Assembly (NCBI RefSeq): GCF_014472415.1
Contig: NZ_JACSZV010000025.1
Span: forward strand, 30,167-94,166
Direction: 5' to 3'
DNA from: Pseudomonas sp. N40(2020)
Lineage (GTDB): Bacteria; Pseudomonadota; Gammaproteobacteria; Pseudomonadales; Pseudomonadaceae
DNA: 64,000 nt
Position 1 is the first letter of the stretch, and each line of letters starts with the position of its first letter. The translations under genes were made by a program, and so were the position numbers. The notes under the pieces were generated by a model that had not been told where the DNA came from, searched no databases, and saw only the letters and a list, made by a program, of their open reading frames with translations. Below, piece after piece: positions 44,583 through 53,766 of this stretch.

Positions 44583-44972
44583 TCCAGCGTATTCAGCCGG
44601 CCGGTACCGCCGGCAGGCTGATTACCTGTCGATCATTTTCTACCTGAAATGTCATTTTCGACGAGTGCATTTTGCAGTTTTATGCCGGGATATAACGGTA
44701 AAACAACCAACAACAAAAAAGCGACGAATCAGCACACTTAAACAGTGATGAAATAACTATTGACATCCAGCACTTGCAAAACAAACACAGCCAACTATAA
44801 GCCGATACCATCCCTGCACTTCCTTACGTTGATCCTAGTTTGGCCGTAGTCCCTTTCCTTATTAATTGTAGGAATTATCCGATAACGCGACTGGAGCCAA
44901 GTCAGTTCATGCGAGTGTTCATTCATCTGAGCTAAGGTGCGCGCTTTATTCGTGCTTGTATGGGATTTGATT
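44583..44972. other. AT-rich gap upstream of the BvgA-like regulator
   Basis: 390 bases. It begins with a GC-rich hairpin (GCCGGC... GCCGGC, about 44596-44614), possibly a terminator for dgt, then turns markedly AT-rich. It contains AAYAAYAA-like AACAACAA (44709-44716) and TAGGAATTATCCGA (44869-44882), which resembles a RcsB/BvgA-class site. No gene is supported. Confidence 0.5.
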
Positions 44973-45599
44973 ATGAACTCCGTTTTTATTGTTGACGATC
45001 ACCCGGTCATCCGTCTCGCCGTTCGCATGCTGCTGGAACATGAAGGTTATAAGGTCGTCGGTGAAACCGATAACGGGGTCGATGCCATGCAGATGGTGCG
45101 CGAGTGCATGCCTGACCTGATCATTCTCGACATCAGTATCCCCAAGCTCGACGGCCTGGAAGTGCTGGCCCGCTTCAACGCCATGAGTTCACCATTGAAG
45201 ACCCTGGTACTGACCGCCCAGTGCCCGACTTTATTCGGTATTCGCTGCATGCAGTCCGGCGCGTCAGGATATGTCTGTAAACAAGAAGACTTGAGCGAAC
45301 TGGTCAGCGCGATAAAGGCAGTACTTTCCGGTTACAACTATTTCCCCAGCCAGGCGTTGAATCCGGTGCGCAGCGACGATATTCGTTACGCAGAACTGGA
45401 ACTTTTCAAATCCGTCAATGATCGGGAGTTGATGGTATTGCAACTATTTGCTCAGGGCCGTACCAACAAGGAAATAGCCAAGGGCATGTTCCTCAGCAAT
45501 AAAACCGTCAGCACCTACAAAAAACGCCTGATGCAAAAACTCAAAGCCAAATCACTTGTAGAACTTATCGAGATGGCCAAACGTAACGCACTCGTGTGA
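44973..45599 (+). CDS. LuxR-family response regulator, BvgA/RocA-like
   Basis: 208 residues: receiver (1-120) with D8-D9 and phospho-acceptor D53 (IILDISIPKLDG), and a LuxR DNA-binding domain (about 143-205; VNDRELMVLQLFAQGRTNKE, LSNKTVSTYKKRLMQKLKAK). The KTVSTYKKR helix is typical of BvgA/EvgA/RocA regulators. Start at ATG 44973 gives the normal receiver N terminus. Partner of the BvgS-like kinase that follows; their ends overlap or touch. Confidence 0.92.
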   Translation: MNSVFIVDDHPVIRLAVRMLLEHEGYKVVGETDNGVDAMQMVRECMPDLIILDISIPKLDGLEVLARFNAMSSPLKTLVLTAQCPTLFGIRCMQSGASGYVCKQEDLSELVSAIKAVLSGYNYFPSQALNPVRSDDIRYAELELFKSVNDRELMVLQLFAQGRTNKEIAKGMFLSNKTVSTYKKRLMQKLKAKSLVELIEMAKRNALV

Positions 45600-45607
45600 G
45601 AGCCCGC

Positions 45608-48600
45608 ATGCCCAGTCGTTTAAAGGACTATTTAATTGCGTTGTGCGCCGGTCTGTACTTGAGCGCCAACGTGTTCGCCATGCCTGGCGCTTCAGCGGAC
45701 TATGTCTTGCTCAGCCGGTCGGCAAGCGAGTCGGTCCCGGTCGCGCTCGAACAGTCCCAACGGCAGTGGCTGCATGAGCGCAGCGAATTGATACTCGGCA
45801 CTTCCGCGCCCGACTACCCACCCTTTGACATGACTGTCAGCGGAAAGGATTACGAAGGTCTGACGGCTGACTACGCCGGAATCCTCAGTCAGGCCACCGG
45901 TTTGCCAATCCGGGTGCAGCGCTTCCCCTCCCGGGATGCTGCGATTCGCGCGCTGGTCGACGGCCAGGTCGACCTGCTCGGCACAGCCAACGGCTTCGAG
46001 GCGAGCAACGCCAGCCTCGCACTTTCCACACCCTATGCCATTGATCAGCCTGTACTCGTCACCCGCGAGGACGAAACCCGCTCACTGAGCGAAGGTCTGG
46101 CGGGGCTGCGACTGAGCATGGTCTATCACTATCTGCCGTTGCCCGAGGTCAAGGCGCTGTATCCAAAAGCGCTGATTACCTGCTATCCCTCCTACCAGAA
46201 TGCAATCAACGCCGTGGCATTCGATCAGGCCGATGTGTTTCTTGGCGATACCATTTCCACGCATTACATGATCAACAAGGGCTACCTCAACAACGTGCGC
46301 ATGGCCAATTTCGGCAAACAGGAAGCCCAGGGGTTCAGCTTCGCCGTACGCCAAAACAATCCGCACCTGTTGGGCATCATCGACACCGTTCTCAAAGCGG
46401 TGCCAAGCAGCGAACGCGACAACATCGCCAAACGCTGGAGTGCCGGCAGCGACCTGTTGCTCACCGATCAGAAAATGCAACTGACCCAGCGCGAAGAGGC
46501 GTGGCTCAAACAGCACCCTGTCGTGAGCGTGGTGGTCAATGAGGCGTTTGCGCCGCTGACCTTCTTCGACAATGATGGAAATTTCCGCGGCATCAGCGCC
46601 GACCTGCTCGAACTGATCCGATTGCGTACCGGCCTGCGTTTCGAGATCCGCCGCAGTCGCAACGACGCGGACATGATCAAGCAACTCGACAGCCATCAAG
46701 CCGATCTGATTGCAGCACTGCTGCCGACCGCCGAACGGGAAAAAGCCCTGAACTTCAGTCGCCCTTACCTGGAAAACTCCTATGTCTTGCTGACCCGCAA
46801 AAGCGCCGATGGCCCAACCAATCTGGGCCAGCTCAAAGGCAAGCAACTGGCGATCGCCCAGGGCAACCCGATGGTCGAGTACCTGCGCCGAGAGTTTCCA
46901 CTCATTCAGTTGATCGAAACGGCCGATACCTTCAGCGCCGTTTCGTTGCTTGCCGAGGGGCATGTCGACGGCGCGGTGAACTCGCTGGTGATCGCCAATT
47001 ACTTCATTTCTTCGCGGATCTTTGACCATCCATTGCAGATCACCACCACCATCGGCACCGGTCAGGCCGCGTTCTCTCTGGCGACCGCTCGCGACAACAA
47101 GGAACTGAGCTCGATCATCAACAAAGCTCTGCTGAGCATTGCCCCGGAAGAGCTGGGTGTGATCAATGGCCGGTGGCGCGGTTACTCCACCGCCTCCCAG
47201 AATATCTGGCACAACTACCAGCGTCTGTTCTATCAAATGATCACTGCCGCTTGCCTGATTCTGCTGCTGTTGCTGGCCTGGAATGCTTATATGCGACACC
47301 AGATCAAACAACGCCAGGCGGCCGAACGTGCCCTTAACGACCAGTTCGAATTCATGCGCTCGCTGGTCAACGGTACACCGCATCCGATCTACGTTCGCGA
47401 CCGCCAGGGCCTGTTGCAAAGCTGCAATGACAGCTACCTCGAAGCCTTCAATGCCAAGCGTGAGGACGTTATCGGCAAAAGCGTCATGCAGGGCACCCTG
47501 AGCAACGCTTTCGAGGCACAGGCCTTTCAAGCCGATTATCAGCGCGTCGTCACAGAAGGCACTCCGCTGGTGCTCGACCGGCCGCTGCACATCGGCAACC
47601 GCCGCCTGACGATCTATCACTGGATACTTCCCTATCGCGACTCCAGCGGCGATGTGAAAGGCATCATCGGTGGCTGGATCGACATCAGTGAACGCCGCCA
47701 GCTGTTCGAAGACCTTCGCGCGGCCAAGGAACAGGCGGATGAAGCCAACCGCGCCAAAAGCACGTTTCTGGCCACCATGAGCCATGAAATCCGTACCCCG
47801 ATGAACGCCGTGATCGGCATGCTCGAACTGACGCTCAAACGCATGGACACGCAGCATCCGGATCGTTCGTCGATCGATACGGCCTACCATTCGGCAAAGG
47901 ATCTGCTGGGCCTGATCGGCGACATTCTCGACATTGCACGGATCGAGTCGGGGCGCCTGAGTCTTTGTCCTGAACGGGTGAATCTGGTCGACATGGTGGC
48001 GTCGGTTGCCAGAATCTTCGACGGCCTCGCCCGACAAAAGAATCTCGCCCTGCAAGTCATCGTCAACCCGCCGGACCTGGCGGTCGATGTCGATCTGGAC
48101 CCGCTGCGCTTCAAGCAAGTGCTGTCCAATCTAGTCAGCAATGCCATCAAGTTCACCGAGCACGGTCACGTCAGGATTACCCTCGATCTGATGAACACGG
48201 AGATGCCTGCACGGGCCCTGATGCAACTGACCGTACAGGACAGCGGCGTCGGTATCAGTGCGGAGGATCAGCAACGCTTGTTCGAACCTTTCGCGCAAGC
48301 GGAAAACAGCCATCAGCAGGCCAGAAGCGGCGCGGGTCTGGGCCTGGTCATCAGTCGCAACCTGTGCGAAATGATGGGCGGCCAGTTGCAATTGAGCAGC
48401 CAGCCCGGAATCGGCACTCAGGTCTGCGTTTCGCTGCCGCTGGAAACTCTGCCTGTCCAGGTGAGCACGACCAGAAACGAACCCGCGCTCAAGACTTCGC
48501 TAACGCCTCTGCGGGTGCTTGTGGTCGATGACCACCCGGCCAACCGCCTGTTGATGTGTCAGCAACTGGAATTCCTGGGCCATCACTTCAGCCTCGCCGA

Positions 48601-49252
48601 GAACGGCCGCAGTGGACTTGAACGGTGGATGGATGGCGGCTTTGATCTGGTGATTGTCGACTGCAACATGCCAGTGATGAACGGTTATGAGCTCACCCGT
48701 GCCATTCGCCAGCAGGAGCTGCAGAACCGCTGGCCGCCCTGCACCGTGCTGGGTTTCACGGCCAATGCGCAACCCGAAGAAATACAACGCTGCAAACAAG
48801 CCGGCATGGACGACTGCCTGTTCAAACCCTTGAGCCTGAGTCTCCTCAGCCAGTGGGTCGACGGCATCACTCCAGCGTCGCAGCCTGCGGCATTCAACCT
48901 GCAAAGCCTTAACCTGTTGACCGGCGGCAACCCGACACAAGCCCGACGACTGCTGGTCGAGCTGCTAAAAAGCAGCCGTCTCGACCGACAGGAACTGCTC
49001 GCGCTATCGCCGCAACAAGATCGCGGGGCGTTGGCCGTAGTCGCTCACAAAATCAAGGGCGCCGCGCGCATCGCGCAGGCGACGCAGGTGATCGAATGTT
49101 GCAATGCTCTTGAACAGGCCTGCGCGCAGGCTTTGCCAACAGATGAGATCGCCCGACTCTGCGAGGCGAGCAACAGGGCGATGCTCGAACTGGAGCAAGC
49201 CTTGCAACAACAATTGGCGTTGTCTGACCAAAGCACAATGAGCTTGCCTTAA
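45608..49252 (+). CDS. BvgS/EvgS-type unorthodox hybrid sensor kinase
   Basis: 1214 residues. Signal peptide, two tandem periplasmic SBP_bac_3 domains (about 45-275 and 285-530), one membrane span (MITAACLILLLLLAWNAY near 545), a PAS domain (about 575-690), HisKA with the phospho-histidine H726 (FLATMSHEIRTPMNAVIG), HATPase (LVSNAIKFTEHGHVR, DSGVGIS, GLGLVISRNL), receiver with D1018 (VDCNMPVMNGYELTR), and a C-terminal Hpt with H1147 (VVAHKIKGAARIA). A full four-step phosphorelay to the adjacent LuxR regulator is expected. The ATG at 45608 has GAGAG upstream; a GTG overlapping the previous stop (GTGA) at 45596 would add four residues. The HD-GYP gene follows 47 bases later. Confidence 0.93.
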   Translation: MPSRLKDYLIALCAGLYLSANVFAMPGASADYVLLSRSASESVPVALEQSQRQWLHERSELILGTSAPDYPPFDMTVSGKDYEGLTADYAGILSQATGLPIRVQRFPSRDAAIRALVDGQVDLLGTANGFEASNASLALSTPYAIDQPVLVTREDETRSLSEGLAGLRLSMVYHYLPLPEVKALYPKALITCYPSYQNAINAVAFDQADVFLGDTISTHYMINKGYLNNVRMANFGKQEAQGFSFAVRQNNPHLLGIIDTVLKAVPSSERDNIAKRWSAGSDLLLTDQKMQLTQREEAWLKQHPVVSVVVNEAFAPLTFFDNDGNFRGISADLLELIRLRTGLRFEIRRSRNDADMIKQLDSHQADLIAALLPTAEREKALNFSRPYLENSYVLLTRKSADGPTNLGQLKGKQLAIAQGNPMVEYLRREFPLIQLIETADTFSAVSLLAEGHVDGAVNSLVIANYFISSRIFDHPLQITTTIGTGQAAFSLATARDNKELSSIINKALLSIAPEELGVINGRWRGYSTASQNIWHNYQRLFYQMITAACLILLLLLAWNAYMRHQIKQRQAAERALNDQFEFMRSLVNGTPHPIYVRDRQGLLQSCNDSYLEAFNAKREDVIGKSVMQGTLSNAFEAQAFQADYQRVVTEGTPLVLDRPLHIGNRRLTIYHWILPYRDSSGDVKGIIGGWIDISERRQLFEDLRAAKEQADEANRAKSTFLATMSHEIRTPMNAVIGMLELTLKRMDTQHPDRSSIDTAYHSAKDLLGLIGDILDIARIESGRLSLCPERVNLVDMVASVARIFDGLARQKNLALQVIVNPPDLAVDVDLDPLRFKQVLSNLVSNAIKFTEHGHVRITLDLMNTEMPARALMQLTVQDSGVGISAEDQQRLFEPFAQAENSHQQARSGAGLGLVISRNLCEMMGGQLQLSSQPGIGTQVCVSLPLETLPVQVSTTRNEPALKTSLTPLRVLVVDDHPANRLLMCQQLEFLGHHFSLAENGRSGLERWMDGGFDLVIVDCNMPVMNGYELTRAIRQQELQNRWPPCTVLGFTANAQPEEIQRCKQAGMDDCLFKPLSLSLLSQWVDGITPASQPAAFNLQSLNLLTGGNPTQARRLLVELLKSSRLDRQELLALSPQQDRGALAVVAHKIKGAARIAQATQVIECCNALEQACAQALPTDEIARLCEASNRAMLELEQALQQQLALSDQSTMSLP

Positions 49253-49299
49253 CTATGCTTGGCGCTGAGCAGTGAGTTAACCATCATGGAGAACCCGAA

Positions 49300-52245
49300 A
49301 TGCCCAGCCCACTGCACCCGGAGCAACGCCGGTTTCCGCTGCACGTACACATCAGTGTCATGTTCACGTTTCTCCTGTTGCTCACAGGCGTGGTGCTGGG
49401 GCTGTTCAACTATCGCCAGACGACGCAGATCATCCTGTCGAGTAGCGAGAAGCTGTTCGATCGGATCGAGCAGGAAGTGCGCCTGGACATGTCTGCCACC
49501 TATCAGCCGATCCGTCACCTGCTGAGCCTGCTGGCGGACAATCCCGCTACCCGGGCTTCGGGGCTTGAACAACGATTGCCGCTGCTCAGGCCGTTCAGCC
49601 AGTCCCTCACGGACAACCCGAACCTCGCTTCGCTGTATCTGGGTTATGCCAACGGCGATTTCTTCATGGTGCGCCCGCTACGCAACGCGGCCCTGAAAAC
49701 ACTGCTCAGCGCCCCCGAAACGGCGGCGTATCAGGTCTGGAGCATCGAGCATGACCCGCGCGGCGAAGTGCACTCGCAGTCACTGTTCTTCGATCAGGCA
49801 TTGACGCCGATCAGCCGGCAGGACAATCCCCGGGATCCCTACGATCCGCGCGACCGCGCCTGGTACATCAATGCCCGCCAGCAAACCGAACAAATCACCA
49901 CAGAGCCCTACGTCTTTTTCTCAACCCACAACGTCGGCACTACGCTGGCCCGACGCAGTGGCGAAAACGCGGTCATTGGCGCCGATCTGACGCTGGTAGC
50001 CCTGTCTGCCACCTTGCGTAAACATGTCGTCACACCGTCCACCGAAATCGCCCTGTTCGATTCCGACGGCAACGCCGTGGCCTACCCCGACAGTAGCCGA
50101 CTTATCGTCAATGACAGCACCGCACACCTGGCCAAAGTGGCTGACTTGAGTCCGAGCCTCAATAGGCTGCTGTCCGCTGAGCACATCGGCAATCGTCTGA
50201 ATGCCGATGGCCGGCAATGGATTGTTGCCCGCAGCAGCATTCAGGAAGGCGGTCCGAAAGGTTTGCAGCTGGCGTTGCTAGTGCCGGAAGACGAATTGCT
50301 GGCCGATGCCTATCACATGCGCTGGCAAGGTGCGCTGATCACCCTCGCCACCTTGCTGCTTTGCCTGCCATTGGGCTGGCTGATCTCACGAATTCTGGTC
50401 AAGCCCTTGCACGCGCTGGTCAAGGAAGCCGATGCGATTCGCAGTTTCGACTTCAATTTTCCGCTGGCTCGACGCTCGCCGGTGCTGGAAGTCGACCAGT
50501 TGAGCGTGTCGATGGCGCGGATGAAAGACACCTTGGCGAGCTTCTTCCGGATCACCGACAGCCTGTGCGCCGAAACCCGATTCGCACCGCTGCTGCAACG
50601 GGTGCTGTTTGAAACGGTGCAGATCGCCCAGGCTCAGGCTGGGCTGATTTATCTGCGTGAACACGACGGCAGTCGCATGGAGCCTTACGGTCTGGTAATC
50701 GATGGCGCGCCACAAGCACTGGAGGCGTTCGACATTCAGGGCCACGACCTGCAAGAGCGCGCGGGTCCGGCGTGGTTTGAACAACTGGTCAGCGCCGACA
50801 ACGTGGTGAGCAACTTCGGTTTCGAAAACGCAGGGGATTTGCAGAAAGTGCTGCTGGCAATGGCAGCGCCGAGGATCCATCTCATAGGTATCCGTCTGCG
50901 CAACCGCCACAACGAAACCATCGGCCTTTTGATCCTGTTGATCAACGACAGCGGCACCCCGGCTGATCTGGAAAAACTGCGCCCCGACCGTATCGCCTTC
51001 TTGCAAGCGGTGTCCGGCGCTGCGGCGGTGAGCATCGAGAGCCAGCGCCTGCAAGCCAGACAGAAGCAATTGCTCGATGCCTTCATTCAGTTGCTCGCCG
51101 GGGCCATCGACGCCAAGAGCCCGTATACCGGCGGACATTGCCAACGCGTACCGGAACTGACGCTGATGCTCGCTCAAGCCGCGGCAGCGAGTCAGGCGCC
51201 CGCCTTCAGCACTTATCAGCCCAGCGAGGACGAATGGGAAGCCTTGCACATTGCCGCTTGGCTGCACGACTGCGGCAAGGTCACGACGCCGGAATACGTA
51301 GTCGACAAAGCCACCAAACTGGAAACCATCAACGATCGCATCCACGAGATCCGAACCCGTTTCGAAGTGCTCAAGCGCGATGCCTGGATCAATTACTGGC
51401 AGGCGCTGGCCCTGGGTGGAGACGAAGCGACGCTGGCCGAAATGCGCGAGCAGACCTTGTGCGCACTGGACGCAGACTTTGCCTTTGTCGCCCGTTGCAA
51501 CCTGGGCAGCGAAGCGATGGCCGAGGCAGATTTGCAACGTCTGAAGGATCTGTCCCAACGCACCTGGCTGCGCACGCTGGACGACCGCCTGGGCGTGTCG
51601 TGGGAAGAAAACAAGCGTCAGGCCCGAACCCCTGCGCCAAACTTGCCGGTCAGTGAAAAGCTGCTGGCGGACAAGCCAGAACATTTGCTCGATCGCGATA
51701 AAAACGAGTTGATCCCTGAAGACAATCCGTGGGGCTTCAAGCTGGATGTGCCGCGCCACAAATACAATCGCGGCGAGTTATACAACCTGAGCATCGCCCG
51801 CGGCACACTGACCCGCGAAGAGCGCTACATCATCAATCACCACATGGTGCAGACGATCATGATGCTCAGTCACCTGCCCTTCCCCGGCCACCTCGACAGC
51901 ATTGCCGAAATCGCTGGTGGGCATCATGAAAAAATGGACGGCACCGGCTACCCCAAACGCCTGAAGCGCGAAGAAATGAGCCTGCCGGCACGGATGATGG
52001 CGATCGCCGATATTTTTGAGGCGCTGACCGCTGCCGATCGCCCGTACAAGAAAGCCAAGTCATTGAGCGAGGCATTGGGAATCATGGCGACCATGTGCCG
52101 CGAGGCGCACATCGATGCGCAGTTGTTTGGATTGTTCATCAACGACGGCGTGTATATGCAGTACGCCGAGCGCTTTCTCGATCCTCGGCAGATCGATGCC
52201 GTGGACACGGCCAGCCTGTTGCACAAGGCTGGCCTTGGCGCGTGA
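49300..52245 (+). CDS. HD-GYP phosphodiesterase with Cache, HAMP and GAF-like modules
   Basis: 981 residues. N-terminal span (VHISVMFTFLLLLTGVVLG), a long periplasmic dCache-like domain (about 45-345), second span (ALITLATLLLCLPLGWLIS), HAMP (about 365-425), a GAF-like region (about 440-600), then the HD-GYP domain: HD at 656-657 (AAWLHDCGKVTTPEYVV), and HHEKMDGTGYP with G883-Y884-P885. These motifs predict c-di-GMP hydrolysis. About 230 residues separate HD from GYP, whereas RpfG-type domains have about 70, so an insert of about 150 residues (about 678-830) lies inside. GGAG 8 bases before the ATG. It sits in the BvgS-like operon and faces msrC; stops abut exactly. Confidence 0.9.
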   Translation: MPSPLHPEQRRFPLHVHISVMFTFLLLLTGVVLGLFNYRQTTQIILSSSEKLFDRIEQEVRLDMSATYQPIRHLLSLLADNPATRASGLEQRLPLLRPFSQSLTDNPNLASLYLGYANGDFFMVRPLRNAALKTLLSAPETAAYQVWSIEHDPRGEVHSQSLFFDQALTPISRQDNPRDPYDPRDRAWYINARQQTEQITTEPYVFFSTHNVGTTLARRSGENAVIGADLTLVALSATLRKHVVTPSTEIALFDSDGNAVAYPDSSRLIVNDSTAHLAKVADLSPSLNRLLSAEHIGNRLNADGRQWIVARSSIQEGGPKGLQLALLVPEDELLADAYHMRWQGALITLATLLLCLPLGWLISRILVKPLHALVKEADAIRSFDFNFPLARRSPVLEVDQLSVSMARMKDTLASFFRITDSLCAETRFAPLLQRVLFETVQIAQAQAGLIYLREHDGSRMEPYGLVIDGAPQALEAFDIQGHDLQERAGPAWFEQLVSADNVVSNFGFENAGDLQKVLLAMAAPRIHLIGIRLRNRHNETIGLLILLINDSGTPADLEKLRPDRIAFLQAVSGAAAVSIESQRLQARQKQLLDAFIQLLAGAIDAKSPYTGGHCQRVPELTLMLAQAAAASQAPAFSTYQPSEDEWEALHIAAWLHDCGKVTTPEYVVDKATKLETINDRIHEIRTRFEVLKRDAWINYWQALALGGDEATLAEMREQTLCALDADFAFVARCNLGSEAMAEADLQRLKDLSQRTWLRTLDDRLGVSWEENKRQARTPAPNLPVSEKLLADKPEHLLDRDKNELIPEDNPWGFKLDVPRHKYNRGELYNLSIARGTLTREERYIINHHMVQTIMMLSHLPFPGHLDSIAEIAGGHHEKMDGTGYPKRLKREEMSLPARMMAIADIFEALTAADRPYKKAKSLSEALGIMATMCREAHIDAQLFGLFINDGVYMQYAERFLDPRQIDAVDTASLLHKAGLGA

Positions 52246-52728
52246 TCAGCAGTCGGTCAGACGCAGGAAAATCGCCGCCAGTTGCTCGATTCCTGCCTGG
52301 TCCTGTGCACCGAAACGGGCGAGCTTCGGGCTGTCGAGATCGAGCACGCCGATCAGGCGACCCTCTTTGACCAACGGCACCACCAGCTCACTGTTCGAGG
52401 CGCTGTCGCAGGCGATATGGCCGGGAAACGCATGCACATCTTCAACCCGCTGCGTCTGCAGGCTGGCCGCCGCCGCGCCACATACGCCGCGCCCAAACGG
52501 AATGCGTACGCAAGCGATCTGGCCCTGGAACGGGCCGAGTACCAGCTCTTCGTTGCGATTGAGGTAAAAACCGGCCCAGTTCAGGTCATCGAGCTGGTTG
52601 AACAGGAATGCCGAGAACTGCGCGGCGTTGGCGATAAAATCGCGCTCGTCCGCCAGCAGCGATTCCAGTTGTGCAGCCAACATGCCATAGCCTTCGAGGC
52701 CCTGGCCGCTTTGTTGCAAATCAATCAT
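52246..52728 (-). CDS. msrC: Free methionine-(R)-sulfoxide reductase (fRMsr, GAF)
   Basis: 160 residues of GAF fold. All three redox cysteines of the E. coli enzyme are present with the same spacing: C73 (IACVRI), C83 (GVCG) and C107 (HIACDS), matching 84/94/118. SELVVPLVKEGRLIGVLDLD closes the pocket. It reduces free methionine-R-sulfoxide. The ATG at 52728 (GGAG 8 bases upstream) overlaps the stop of the ATPase by four bases; a longer frame upstream runs inside that gene. Confidence 0.93.
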   Translation of the reverse strand: MIDLQQSGQGLEGYGMLAAQLESLLADERDFIANAAQFSAFLFNQLDDLNWAGFYLNRNEELVLGPFQGQIACVRIPFGRGVCGAAAASLQTQRVEDVHAFPGHIACDSASNSELVVPLVKEGRLIGVLDLDSPKLARFGAQDQAGIEQLAAIFLRLTDC

Positions 52729-53615
52729 GGCTTGTGCTCCAACAATTTCAGTCCCACCCAGTAACGGGCGAATTGGTATGCGCAACGTCCGTTGCGATTA
52801 CCGCGGCCGGTGGCCCAACGCACGGCGAGGATGTCCAGCTCTTCGTCGCGCTGCCAGCTCAGACCAGCCTTGGCGGCCAGTTGGCCGATCCAGTGTTCGA
52901 CGACGTTGAGGAAGTGTTCTTGAGTAAACGGATAAAACGACAACCAAAGACCAAAACGGTCCGACAGCGCGATCTTGTCTTCCACCGCTTCGCTGGGGTG
53001 CAGTTCGCCGTCAACGCGTTTCCAGTTTTCGTTGTCGCTTTCCTTCTCCGGCACCAGGTGGCGACGGTTGGAAGTGGCATACAGCAAGACGTTGTCCGGC
53101 GCCTGTTCCAGCGAGCCGTCGAGCACGCTTTTGAGCACGCGGTAATCGCCCTCACCGGATTCGAACGACAAGTCATCGCAAAACAACACAAAACGTTGCG
53201 GCAGTTTGCCGATCTGCTCGACCACCCGCGGCAAGTCGGCCAGATGGTCGCGCTCGATCTCGATCAAACGCAGGCCCGCCTCGGCGTGTTCAGCGAGCAA
53301 CGCCCGTACCAGCGAGGACTTTCCGGTCCCGCGCGAGCCCCAGAGCAGCGCATGGTTGGCCGGCATGCCATCAAGAAATTGCTGGGTATTGCGCCCCAGT
53401 TGCTCCAGTTGCCGGTCAACACCGATCAGGTCGGACAAACGCATATCAAGGCTGACTTCCAGCGGCAGCAAATATCCGCTGCGGCCGTCACGCTGCCAGC
53501 GCGCGGCCAGGCAAGTGCCCCATTCGATCACCGGGCGCGGCACCGGCAACAACGGTTCGATCCGCGCCAGAACCGACTCGGCACGTTCAAGAAAAGCATT
53601 CAATCGGGAATCCAC
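52725..53615 (-). CDS. AAA-type ATP-binding protein (DUF815-like)
   Basis: 296 residues. Walker A is GSRGTGKSS (HALLWGSRGTGKSSLVRALL, near 90), Walker B LFCDDLSFE, and a sensor-1-like LLYATSNRRHLVPE; this is the DUF815 family, a stand-alone AAA module of unknown target. GTG start at 53615 is preceded by AGGAGAAGAT; the frame stays open further but lacks a ribosome site. It is coupled to msrC (four-base overlap). Function in P. fluorescens not known. Confidence 0.9.
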   Translation of the reverse strand: MDSRLNAFLERAESVLARIEPLLPVPRPVIEWGTCLAARWQRDGRSGYLLPLEVSLDMRLSDLIGVDRQLEQLGRNTQQFLDGMPANHALLWGSRGTGKSSLVRALLAEHAEAGLRLIEIERDHLADLPRVVEQIGKLPQRFVLFCDDLSFESGEGDYRVLKSVLDGSLEQAPDNVLLYATSNRRHLVPEKESDNENWKRVDGELHPSEAVEDKIALSDRFGLWLSFYPFTQEHFLNVVEHWIGQLAAKAGLSWQRDEELDILAVRWATGRGNRNGRCAYQFARYWVGLKLLEHKP

Positions 53616-53766
53616 ATCTTCTCCTCGGGCACGTTCACAGTGATGATGGCGATCCAGCGACGACTCGCGGATCAAAATTCCCGCCCCGTGCCTTGTTACA
53701 AGGCGATTCGGGAACCTCGGTATCGATACATGATCGACTATGCTTGAGCAGCGAAGGGAAACGGAA

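Noticed and set aside
44709..44716. AACAACAA, a Crc/Hfq CA motif, suggesting a CrcZ-like RNA
   Set aside because: Only one clear motif and no matching hairpins or terminator; CrcZ-type RNAs carry several.
46082..48118. Open frame of 678 codons opposite the BvgS-like kinase
   Set aside because: Antisense shadow of a strong coding gene with clear domains on the other strand.
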